From: Proteiniclasticum ruminis DSM 24773
Lineage (GTDB): Bacteria > Bacillota > Clostridia > Clostridiales > Clostridiaceae
Length of the DNA stretch: 64,000 nucleotides
NCBI RefSeq assembly: GCF_000701905.1
Contig: NZ_JNKC01000006.1
Location: 1 to 64,000 of the forward strand
Direction of reading: 5' to 3'
Positions 1 to 7,959 of the stretch are shown in pieces. Both the position numbers and the translations under genes were made by a program. Below the pieces are notes generated by a model, which worked only from the letters and a program-made list of their open reading frames with translations, had not been told where the DNA came from and did no database searches. Positions within the stretch are counted from its first letter, which is position 1. Each line of letters opens with the position of its first letter.

Positions 1-345
<345 letters not shown>

Positions 346-419
346 AAAAAAAGAACAACTTAAATTCTTTACAACCTCTGTATGCAGTTTTGAAAGATGC
401 AGATCTTTCTAAAACTACA

Positions 420-540
420 TATCTGGTGTCTATATCTCTGAGGGTTACACCCGTTCCCATTCCGAACACGACGGTTAAGCCTCAAGGAGCCCATGATACT
501 GCAGGGGAAGCCCTGTGGGAAAGTAGGTCGTCGCCAGTTA
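420..540 (+). rRNA. rrf: 5S ribosomal RNA
   Basis: A 5S rRNA of about 120 nt follows the 23S by about 75 nt, with no tRNA in the spacer. It shows the conserved CCCATTCCGAACACG core and the GGGAAAGTAGGTCGTCGCCAG 3' half (split here by position, 518 to 538). The ends are set by pairing of TCTGGTG with CGCCAG. A terminator follows at once, so this is the last gene of the rRNA operon. Confidence 0.96.
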
Positions 541-544
541 CACT

Positions 545-572
545 GCTCTAAGCGCAAGCTTAGGGCTTTTTT
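545..572 (+). terminator. rRNA operon terminator
   Basis: A 9-bp stem (545-553 with 558-566, one G-U pair) closes a GCAA tetraloop and is followed directly by six T residues. It sits 5 nt after the 5S gene. The next 235 bases, up to the deacetylase gene, hold no gene; a TATAAT at 681-686 lacks a convincing -35 box. Confidence 0.9.
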
Positions 573-807
573 GTTGTCTCAAAACATGACATGCATCACG
601 CCTAAACCATACGTTGTGGTGCAGGAGTTTCTTTTTCCTGTGAATTTTTGGGATTTCCTAGCAGAAAAGTCCACATAGGCTATAATGGAAGAAGAGAGGT
701 TTTTCAGTTGAGCGGCTGATAGAATCTCAGAAAAAAATGAAGCTACTTTGTAACAAAATGAAAAACAATTGAACGTAAAATAGAACTATACATTTGGAGG
801 AAAAAGA

Positions 808-1776
808 GTGGGAAAAAACGATATATTCAATAAGAGCAACAGCAACGGATACTATAGAGGAACAAGGAAACCAAGAATCTGGCCATTACTTCTGATTTTT
901 GTTCTGGTGGTAGGTGTGGCCATTGGCGTTGTCATCTACAAGCTTATAGGGGAAGAACATTTTACCTCCCAGAAACCAGTCATTGCAGAACCAGAGCCAA
1001 TCGAAACTCCAGTGGAAGAAGTGGTTATTGAACCCGATCCGTCAGATCTCGTGGATGATTCTAATCATATTTATGCAGCAAAAGACTACGCATACAGCGC
1101 CAAGGATGTGAGGAACTGGATCAGCAGCGTGGAACCTTACACAGGGGAGAAACTTGCATTTCTGACCTTTGATGATGGACCAAGCCCTACCAATACAGGG
1201 AAAATTCTCGATGTGCTGAAAGAGAAGGAAGCAGTTGCCACCTTCTTTACCATCGGTACCAGCTTGGAAAATACTGTGGATTCAGGTGTTATTCTGAACC
1301 GTATTCTTTCAGAAGGCCATGGAGTGGCTCTTCATAGCTATACTCATGTGTACGACAGGCTTTACCCTGGAAAGACTGTAGATAAGGAGTATGTGAAAGA
1401 AGAACTCGACAAGCTTCAGGAGAAGATCCGAGAGGTAACAGGGAAAGAGAAGTTTATGTCCCATGTATTCCGCTATCCGGGAGGCCATATGAGCTGGAAG
1501 GGAACAGAAGAAGCGGATGCGTATCTTGCTGAGAGCGGTATTGAGTATATTGATTGGAATGCTATGAATGGAGATTCAGAACCTACATCCAGAAGACCGA
1601 AAGATCCAGAAGCTCTGGCAAACTTTGTGCAGGAATCACTGACATACACAAAAATGAAGGATGTCATAGTAATCCTCATGCACGATGCAGAGAATAAGGG
1701 AATGACTGTGGAGTCTTTACCTAAAATCATTGATGATCTGAAAGCACTAGGATATAAATTCGCCATTTTGAGATAA
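808..1776 (+). CDS. Membrane-anchored polysaccharide deacetylase (NodB domain)
   Basis: 322 residues, starting at GTG with GGAGG 7 nt upstream. Residues 1-24 are basic and cytoplasmic, about 25-46 form one membrane anchor, and 47-90 are a Pro/Glu-rich linker. The NodB catalytic domain follows: motif 1 TFDDGP at 120-125 (catalytic base and metal Asp), motif 2 HSYTH at 176-180 (metal His pair), RYPGGH as motif 3, and a late LMHD. In this carbohydrate esterase 4 family such proteins remove N-acetyl groups from peptidoglycan or other surface glycans, outside the cell; the substrate here is not known. A response regulator starts 42 nt downstream on the same strand without a clear terminator, so a link to envelope signalling is plausible but inferred. 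Confidence 0.92.
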   Translation: MGKNDIFNKSNSNGYYRGTRKPRIWPLLLIFVLVVGVAIGVVIYKLIGEEHFTSQKPVIAEPEPIETPVEEVVIEPDPSDLVDDSNHIYAAKDYAYSAKDVRNWISSVEPYTGEKLAFLTFDDGPSPTNTGKILDVLKEKEAVATFFTIGTSLENTVDSGVILNRILSEGHGVALHSYTHVYDRLYPGKTVDKEYVKEELDKLQEKIREVTGKEKFMSHVFRYPGGHMSWKGTEEADAYLAESGIEYIDWNAMNGDSEPTSRRPKDPEALANFVQESLTYTKMKDVIVILMHDAENKGMTVESLPKIIDDLKALGYKFAILR

Positions 1777-1818
1777 TGGACTGTCTTGGAAAAATGATGC
1801 AATCAAGGAGGAACGAGC

Positions 1819-2508
1819 ATGAAAATACTTCTCTGTGAAGATGAAGCAAGTATTCGCGCATTTTTAAAAATTAATTTTGAAAGAAACGGGTTCACCGTTA
1901 TTGAGGCAGGCACCGGTGAGGATGCACTGCGCCTTACGGAGCTGGAGAGGCCTCAGGTAGCCATCTTGGATGTGATGCTTCCAGGGATTGATGGGTTTGA
2001 AGTATGCAGAAGAATCCGGTCGTCCCATCCTGAAATAGGCATCATCATGTTGACCGCAAAAGGTCAGGATATGGACAAAATTGAAGGTTTGGAGCGAGGA
2101 GCCGATGACTACGTGGTGAAACCATTCAATCCAACAGAGTTCATTCTACGGACCAAAGCGCTCATCCGGAGACTGGAGGAAGGCAAGAACATCAAAGAGG
2201 ATGATCATTTACTGAAGAGTCAGGTGTTCACACTGGATAAGTATTCCCAGACTTTGAAGAAAAACGATGAGTATGTGGAGCTGACGCCAAAAGAATTTGC
2301 CATCATGAAGATTTTTCTGGAAAATGAAGGAAAAGCATTCTCGAGAGATGAACTGCTGAATCTGGTCTGGGGTTATGACTTCATTGGAGATCCCAAGATT
2401 GTGGATGTAAACATGAGAAGACTCCGCGCCAAGGTAGAGGACAATGCTTCTGATCCTAAGTATATTGAAACAGTCTGGGGCACCGGATACAGATGGAGAA
2501 AAGTTTAA
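1819..2508 (+). CDS. OmpR/PhoB-family response regulator
   Basis: 229 residues with AAGGAGG 6 nt before the ATG. Receiver domain about 1-120: acidic pocket E7-D8, phosphoacceptor D51 in LDVMLPG, and the conserved Lys in VVKPF. A winged-helix DNA-binding domain (about 130-227) follows, with the LTPKEF, RDELL and TVWGTGYRW signatures of the Trans_reg_C family. It precedes a histidine kinase by 24 nt, the usual cognate pairing. The third gene of the unit is a lipoprotein, so the regulated process probably concerns the envelope; the target genes cannot be told from sequence. Confidence 0.95.
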   Translation: MKILLCEDEASIRAFLKINFERNGFTVIEAGTGEDALRLTELERPQVAILDVMLPGIDGFEVCRRIRSSHPEIGIIMLTAKGQDMDKIEGLERGADDYVVKPFNPTEFILRTKALIRRLEEGKNIKEDDHLLKSQVFTLDKYSQTLKKNDEYVELTPKEFAIMKIFLENEGKAFSRDELLNLVWGYDFIGDPKIVDVNMRRLRAKVEDNASDPKYIETVWGTGYRWRKV

Positions 2509-2532
2509 TTTTGAAAGTAGGAATTGCAATAC

Positions 2533-3930
2533 ATGAAGCTGTTTAAAAGTATCAGGTCCAGACTCTCACTGAGCTATCTTCTCATCATCATGCTGACGCT
2601 CATCATTACAGATGTGGCTCTGGTCAGTGTTCTTCGTGCCTATTTTCTGAACAATGTCCGTGATACACTGTACAGTCAGCTGTCTATTTCTACAGACATC
2701 TATGAACGGTATTTTGCAGACAGCACTTTGGAAGAGAATGTGGCCAATGATGAGGATGGGTTTTGGAGACAGTCAGAAGGCCATGTCCAAATTGTGGGTC
2801 CAGATGGGATTGTTCTTTTGGACTCCACAGGAAACAGACCTCAACAAGCCCTTTCTTCAGAAGATATTCTTATGGCACTAAATGGTCAGCGGGGAACCAC
2901 CATCTTTTCCAGCGGGGAAAGTGGTGAATCTCTTATGGCAGCGGCTATGCCTCTGGTATCGAATGGAGAGATTGTTGGTGTGCTGCGGCTTATTACATCC
3001 TTGCGGGGTGTCCAGCAGTCCATGAGCATCATCGTAATGTATCTGGCGATCTTTGGTATCGCTGTGGTCACTGTGACGACTCTCATCAGCAATGTCATTG
3101 CGCAGCGCTTCATTAGGCCCATAGACAAGCTGACGAAAACTGCAGAAATCATGGCCACAGGAAATTATAATGTGGTCAGTGTGAAGATGCATGAGGATGA
3201 GATCGGAAAATTGTCTGATACGCTGAACTATATGGCCAATGAAATCAGAAAGAAAGAAGAGCTGAAAAATGATTTTATCTCCTCTGTGTCCCATGAACTG
3301 AGAACTCCACTCACCTCCATTAAAGGGTGGGCAGTGACACTGAAAGATCCTATGACGGATACAGAGCTTCTTCATCAGGGACTGGATATCATCTCCAATG
3401 AGAGTGACAGACTGAAGTATATGGTGGATGAGCTTCTGGATTTTTCAAAGTTTGTGTCGGGTAAGATTGAACTGGAAAAAGATTGGGTAGACATTGAAGA
3501 GCTTTTTCTCTTTCTAAAGCATAACATCGATGACCGTGCCAAACGGGAAAAGAAGAACTTCGTGGTGGAGATCACTGAAGATATGGGGACCTGCTTTGTG
3601 GATCCCAACAGATTGAAGCAGGTATTCATCAATCTCATTGATAACTCCTTCAAGTTTACGAAGGAAGGCGGACATATCACGTTACGAATGGATCATCGTA
3701 AAAACTATATCGATTTTATTGTGGAGGATGATGGCAGCGGCATTTCTGAAGCGGATATCTCCAAGGTGAAAGAGAAATTCTATAAAGGCAAGACTTCCAA
3801 CTCCACCAATGGGATCGGGCTTTCCATCTGTGATGAGATTGCGCTCCTTCATGGAGGAGAACTGATCATAGAAAGTCAGTTGAATGAAGGAACCAAAGTA
3901 ACGTTACGGCTTCCGAACGGAGGAAAATAA
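2533..3930 (+). CDS. Sensor histidine kinase
   Basis: 465 residues from the ATG at 2533, preferred over an in-frame TTG at 2524 because AAGTAGG lies 2 nt before the TTG but about 11 nt before the ATG. Order of parts: transmembrane helix about 8-30, extracellular sensor region about 31-160, second helix about 162-186, HAMP linker, HisKA domain with phosphoacceptor H254 in SVSHELRTPLTSIKGW, then HATPase with the N box IDNSFKFT and G boxes DDGSGI and GIGLSIC. The architecture is that of membrane kinases such as PhoR, ResE and WalK. The ligand is unknown. The gene lies between its likely partner regulator and a lipoprotein that starts 2 nt after its stop. Confidence 0.93.
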   Translation: MKLFKSIRSRLSLSYLLIIMLTLIITDVALVSVLRAYFLNNVRDTLYSQLSISTDIYERYFADSTLEENVANDEDGFWRQSEGHVQIVGPDGIVLLDSTGNRPQQALSSEDILMALNGQRGTTIFSSGESGESLMAAAMPLVSNGEIVGVLRLITSLRGVQQSMSIIVMYLAIFGIAVVTVTTLISNVIAQRFIRPIDKLTKTAEIMATGNYNVVSVKMHEDEIGKLSDTLNYMANEIRKKEELKNDFISSVSHELRTPLTSIKGWAVTLKDPMTDTELLHQGLDIISNESDRLKYMVDELLDFSKFVSGKIELEKDWVDIEELFLFLKHNIDDRAKREKKNFVVEITEDMGTCFVDPNRLKQVFINLIDNSFKFTKEGGHITLRMDHRKNYIDFIVEDDGSGISEADISKVKEKFYKGKTSNSTNGIGLSICDEIALLHGGELIIESQLNEGTKVTLRLPNGGK

Positions 3931-3931
3931 C

Positions 3932-5413
3932 ATGAGCAGGGACATTGTCAAAAAGAATATGATCATTGCAGCTGTCCTTCTGATGGTCGTTTGCCTCAAT
4001 GGCTGCAAAATCAGGCTTGCGGAAATCAGTGCCAGTGTCATGGCACCTGTGAAGGTGACCACTCCTTTGGAAGGGCAATACCGCTTCAAGAACGTACAGC
4101 ATCTGGAAGAAGGAAAGTTTGTGGATGATACAGGCTTTCGGACCTTCACGGCTGAGTTCACCCAAGAGTCTGCAAGAATCGGCCTGGAGAGAGTGGAATC
4201 GCCACTTTATGTAGCAAAGCTGGTGAGTACTTATGAATATTTTGTGGAGAATTTCAGGACCAATCCCAATAGATTTGAAATAAAAGATGATAAAATAGAA
4301 ATCATGCGCATCACCAGTGAAGGACAGTCTTTTTATGAGGTTTTCCGTATAAATGAAGATGAAATCGGGATTGTCAAAGGCAATCATCTGATCACTCTCG
4401 TAAAGACGGAGTTTACCCCTGAAGGTCTAGGACCTTATGTAGACGGTAAGGCCAATCAGCTGGAGACCGAGCTTCTGGAAGATCAGGATTATGAACCCAT
4501 AGCGGGTGTTCTTCTGGGTCTTCGGGGACAACGGAATGATGAGACAGAAGAGCCTTCCTATAGAACCCTCTGGATCACCAACGATGGGGAGATCCAGGAA
4601 GTATATGAGATTGACAATATTCTTTTTCCAAGAAAAGAGTTCTGGAAAATGGAGGTTGTGAAAGAAGCCGGAAAAGAACGGCTTCAGATTTATGCCATCA
4701 CGGGTACGCCCAGCAATCTGAAGGAAGAGATTGTGTATCATTATCCCGCCGAGTATGTGGATGTGGAGTTTGTGGGAAACAATTACCTCAGCATCCTCAC
4801 ATCAGACGAGAGCTCTTATGACAGAAGTGAGATGACAGAAGGATTGACCATTGGTGTAGATGGATATAATGAATATACTCCGGTTCCCATTGAGACTTTT
4901 TATGGTGAGGCTGGAAGGCAAGCTTTTTTAAGCTCCCTGAAACAGGCGACCGATGAGACAGAGGAGGTGCTTATGGCCAATCCTGAGACGGAAGAGTTCA
5001 TAGACAGCTTTATTCTGAGAAGACATCATGGGAACTGGATGCTGGAATCGAGTTTCCAGTTGGGAGACGATACCATAAAAGTGCCCATCGCACTGCGGGC
5101 AGATATAAATCTTGTCACTTATGATGAGCTGACCATTCCCTGGTCTAAAGTACGTGAGAGGGTCCCCCAGGCACTGGATGCTTTCAATGCACCTGGAAAC
5201 AGCTTTATGCTGGTGAGGACACCGAAATATCTCATGATGTATCGGATAGTAGGGGGAGAACTTGCGGAAGAACCGCTCCAGGCAATTGAAATCAAGGAAG
5301 AAGAAGAAATCATCATGGCGGAATGGGCAAGAGGAGAGTTTGTCAAAAGATGGACCGATATGGCATCCAGAGAAGGACATAAGATCATATTTGTGCAGAA
5401 TCGAACTCCTTAA
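3932..5413 (+). CDS. Lipoprotein of unknown function in a two-component operon
   Basis: 493 residues. The N-terminus has a basic start, a hydrophobic segment (about 9-22) and the lipobox LNGC, so it is predicted to be lipid-anchored on the outer face of the membrane. The rest is soluble and acidic, with no motif I recognise. It begins 2 nt after the kinase stop, with GGAGG upstream, and ends in a terminator, so it is the last gene of a regulator-kinase-lipoprotein unit. By analogy with kinase-modulating accessory proteins it may tune the kinase, but that is only inferred from position. Confidence 0.85.
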   Translation: MSRDIVKKNMIIAAVLLMVVCLNGCKIRLAEISASVMAPVKVTTPLEGQYRFKNVQHLEEGKFVDDTGFRTFTAEFTQESARIGLERVESPLYVAKLVSTYEYFVENFRTNPNRFEIKDDKIEIMRITSEGQSFYEVFRINEDEIGIVKGNHLITLVKTEFTPEGLGPYVDGKANQLETELLEDQDYEPIAGVLLGLRGQRNDETEEPSYRTLWITNDGEIQEVYEIDNILFPRKEFWKMEVVKEAGKERLQIYAITGTPSNLKEEIVYHYPAEYVDVEFVGNNYLSILTSDESSYDRSEMTEGLTIGVDGYNEYTPVPIETFYGEAGRQAFLSSLKQATDETEEVLMANPETEEFIDSFILRRHHGNWMLESSFQLGDDTIKVPIALRADINLVTYDELTIPWSKVRERVPQALDAFNAPGNSFMLVRTPKYLMMYRIVGGELAEEPLQAIEIKEEEEIIMAEWARGEFVKRWTDMASREGHKIIFVQNRTP

Positions 5414-5414
5414 C

Positions 5415-5453
5415 AAAAAGCTTCAGGAAGAACCGTCTTTCTGAAGCTTTTTT
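5415..5453 (+). terminator. Terminator after the two-component operon
   Basis: AAAAGCTTCAG at 5416-5426 pairs with CTGAAGCTTTT at 5441-5451 around a 14-nt loop and runs into T residues. It begins 2 nt after the lipoprotein stop. Confidence 0.85.
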
Positions 5454-5534
5454 ATATCACAGTGGTGAATAAAAAGCGTATAATTAGGAAGGGAGATCAG
5501 GATTTGTCCAGTTCTTAAAGGAATCTGAAGTTCA

Positions 5535-5563
5535 TTAACAAATCTCTCTGAATAAGATACAAT
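5535..5563 (+). promoter_or_regulatory. SigA-type promoter of the lipid kinase gene
   Basis: TTAACA (5535-5540) and TACAAT (5558-5563) are separated by exactly 17 nt, each one mismatch from consensus. It lies 34 nt before the start codon and downstream of a terminator. Confidence 0.65.
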
Positions 5564-5596
5564 TAAACTAAGAATGATAAGATATTGAGGTAGCAT

Positions 5597-6511
5597 ATGG
5601 GAACCATCAAACATTTATTTATTGTCAATCCGGTGGCGGGAAACGGTATTGCCATGAAGATGACCGGCACCATCCATAAGCTTTTTAAAGAGCTGAAACT
5701 GAAATACCAGGACATCTCCTATGAGATTGTCTACACAAAAGAAGAAGGCCATGCAACTCAGATTGCAAGGAAATATTCCTCCATGGGAGACTACAGGATT
5801 TATGCGGTGGGAGGAGACGGCACGCTGAATGAGGTGCTCAATGGCATGATGGGCTCCACCTCCACGCTTGGATGTATTCCAGGAGGTTCAGGCAATGATT
5901 TCATCAAGAGTCTTGTAGAGACCTTTGACAGAAGAAGGATTCTTATGAATACTGTGCTGGGTCAGGTGGAGGAGATTGATGTGCCGTCGGTGGATGGCAG
6001 ATACTTCATCAACATTGCATCCATGGGGTTTGATGCTTCAGTGGTCAACAATGTGGAGAAATGGAAGAACGTAAAGTACTTGCCCAATAAGTTTGCCTAT
6101 CTGGCTTCTGTGCTGGATACAGCAAAAGATTTCCAGAATCTTTCTCTGAAAATTGTGGTGGACGGCAAAGAAATCGTTACGGAAGCTTTCATGGTGGCCA
6201 TCGCCAATGCAAAATACTATGGTGGAGGCATCAAAATTGCGCCAGAGGCGGACTATAAAGACGGTCTCTTGGATCTGCTTCTTGTCAGGGACATCACCCG
6301 TGCAAAAATCATGAAGTTTTTGCCAAAGGCTATTCCGGGAAAACACATGGGATTGGAGGAAGTGACACTGCTTCGGGGCAAGCAGATTGATCTTTACAGC
6401 GATGAGCCTGTTTTTGTCAATATAGACGGTGAGCTGGAAGCCAGGCGTGAAGCTCACTTTGTCATGGGAGAGAAAAAAGTGAAGTTTATTGTACCCAGAA
6501 ATACATTTTAA
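5597..6511 (+). CDS. Diacylglycerol kinase-family lipid kinase
   Basis: 304 residues. The N-terminal catalytic domain has the diagnostic GGDGT at 72-76 followed by NEVLNG and the PGGSGNDF loop near residue 97; the C-terminal beta-sandwich includes FMVAIANAKYYGGG and a late NIDGE. This matches the DgkB/YegS/BmrU family, which phosphorylates diacylglycerol or related lipids with ATP at the inner membrane face and recycles lipid released by lipoteichoic acid synthesis. The family includes several lipid substrates, so DgkB identity is not proven. The start is backed by GAGGT 6 nt upstream and a promoter at 5535-5563. It appears co-transcribed with the next gene, 14 nt away. Confidence 0.9.
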   Translation: MGTIKHLFIVNPVAGNGIAMKMTGTIHKLFKELKLKYQDISYEIVYTKEEGHATQIARKYSSMGDYRIYAVGGDGTLNEVLNGMMGSTSTLGCIPGGSGNDFIKSLVETFDRRRILMNTVLGQVEEIDVPSVDGRYFINIASMGFDASVVNNVEKWKNVKYLPNKFAYLASVLDTAKDFQNLSLKIVVDGKEIVTEAFMVAIANAKYYGGGIKIAPEADYKDGLLDLLLVRDITRAKIMKFLPKAIPGKHMGLEEVTLLRGKQIDLYSDEPVFVNIDGELEARREAHFVMGEKKVKFIVPRNTF

Positions 6512-6525
6512 AGGAGTGCAGTCAA

Positions 6526-6987
6526 GTGGAAGAGAAGGATACAAAAAGAGAGAAGTTTGCGAAGAACCTGGGAAAAATCACCAGTGAAGTGCTACATGTG
6601 TCAGGAGATGCAGTGGGGCTTCTGGCTATGAAAATGGGCAAAGATGCTTTTGCCTATAAAACGATTAAGACCATGAGACAGAAGAGCCAGGAAGCTGGAG
6701 ATCAGGTGGAACGCTTTGTAGATGAGAATATACAAAAAGTCCAGGTCCGCATCGAAGAACAGGATCTGAAGGATCTGCGGGATAAAGTGGATGGTGTGGT
6801 GCAGGATGTGAAAGACGCCGTAAAAAAGGTGGACATTCATAAGATCACGGACCAGGTCAAAGAGAAAGCAGAGTCTATCATCACAAAAGAGACCAAGATC
6901 TATGGGGATGCTTCTCACTTCTATGAGGAAGATAAAAAAGTAGAAGGCATTGTCATTGATGAAGTGACTTGGAAAGAAGAGGACTAG
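6526..6987 (+). CDS. Hypothetical highly charged helical protein
   Basis: 153 residues from a GTG with AAGGAG 9 nt upstream. There is no signal peptide or strong membrane helix. Residues about 45-115 are Lys/Glu/Val-rich with repeated VxxxVxxVKxxV spacing typical of long amphipathic helices, like YtxH or apolipoprotein-like stress proteins; similarity to those families is a guess from composition. It follows the lipid kinase closely, suggesting an operon and perhaps a membrane-surface role. A bidirectional terminator follows. Confidence 0.7.
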   Translation: MEEKDTKREKFAKNLGKITSEVLHVSGDAVGLLAMKMGKDAFAYKTIKTMRQKSQEAGDQVERFVDENIQKVQVRIEEQDLKDLRDKVDGVVQDVKDAVKKVDIHKITDQVKEKAESIITKETKIYGDASHFYEEDKKVEGIVIDEVTWKEED

Positions 6988-7025
6988 GATCGTAATATAT
7001 ATTCGTTAAAATGAAGAGAATAAAG

Positions 7026-7075
7026 ATAGAGCGGAAGAACATTTATGGCATACCATTTTTGTTCTTCCGCTCTAT
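7026..7075. terminator. Bidirectional terminator between convergent genes
   Basis: A perfect 15-bp stem (7026-7040 with 7061-7075) with a 20-nt loop lies between the plus-strand helical protein gene and the minus-strand membrane protein gene. T-rich and A-rich stretches flank it, so it can serve both. Confidence 0.75.
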
Positions 7076-7080
7076 TTCAG

Positions 7081-7704
7081 TTAAGACTTTTTGTTTTCTG
7101 AATCCGGTTTTTCATAGACTTCATAGGATCCCTGGACCTTTGCAGACTCTTTAGGACCAGTTCTAGGCTCCTCCTTGGGACGATAGGTAGAATCGGGTTT
7201 TCTTGGCCTGGAGGAGGTTCTGAAGACCAGGTACACGCCAAGTAGAAGGATCAGGAACGCCCGTACTGTGGAGAAGTTGAACCAATAGGGGAAATCTCCC
7301 AGATATCTGCCGTAGGTGAGGAAAGAACCGACGAGAATCAGTGCGATGGAAATCACAAGGATCCCTCTGTCCTTTGGTTTAGCCAGGTAGTACTGCAGCA
7401 GAGAGAAACCGAAGAATACCATAAAAATGGTGCTTGTAAGTCCATCCATAATGGGCACAAATTCTTTCACCAGGAAATATCCGCCGATGAGTGTCAGAAG
7501 ACCTCCGGGAATCAGCACACTGGCATCCCGGTATCTGTAGTTTGAAAAGTAGTCAATCTCCAGAAATAGTCCAGGCAGCAGAATGAACAGCGGCCACATA
7601 TTTCTCATGGAAAAAAGATCGTTCAGAAAAATTGCGTTGTATAGAGCGCCACCACCGATGAGGATCAGGATGAGGCCAATATAGTATGATGTTTTATTTC
7701 TCAT
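7081..7704 (-). CDS. Multi-pass membrane protein of unknown function
   Basis: 207 residues with six predicted hydrophobic helices (about 7-25, 35-50, 60-80, 85-105, 113-130, 145-162) and a basic, Pro-rich cytoplasmic tail of about 45 residues. The pattern of paired helices with short GG-rich turns resembles the LiaI/LiaF-like transmembrane domain found near PspC-type stress genes, but no signature proves it. Strong start: AAGGAGG 9 nt before the ATG. A dyad TAACAG-N6-CTGTTA (7727-7744) lies just upstream of the ribosome site and may be an operator. Confidence 0.75.
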   Translation of the reverse strand: MRNKTSYYIGLILILIGGGALYNAIFLNDLFSMRNMWPLFILLPGLFLEIDYFSNYRYRDASVLIPGGLLTLIGGYFLVKEFVPIMDGLTSTIFMVFFGFSLLQYYLAKPKDRGILVISIALILVGSFLTYGRYLGDFPYWFNFSTVRAFLILLLGVYLVFRTSSRPRKPDSTYRPKEEPRTGPKESAKVQGSYEVYEKPDSENKKS

Positions 7705-7959
7705 GATTTCATACCTCCTTCTTTGCTAACAGAATATCCTGTTAAAATTAAAACCATGTTAAAAAAGACGGTTGATTTTATAAATCGCCATTTTTTACAA
7801 AGATCTTTCATGCAGTGCGGACAATTGTTTTCATGGTGGAAAAACACGGGAGTTCTCTAAAAAGCTTCTGAAAACTTCACTTTGAGGTGTTTAAAGTTTA
7901 AGGGTTTCGGGCTAAAATGTAGATATGCATAGAAAACGTTTTAATGGAGGGAAGTTTTG

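Noticed and set aside
346-419. A tRNA in the 23S-5S spacer
   Set aside because: No cloverleaf or TTCGA loop can be formed in the 75-nt spacer.
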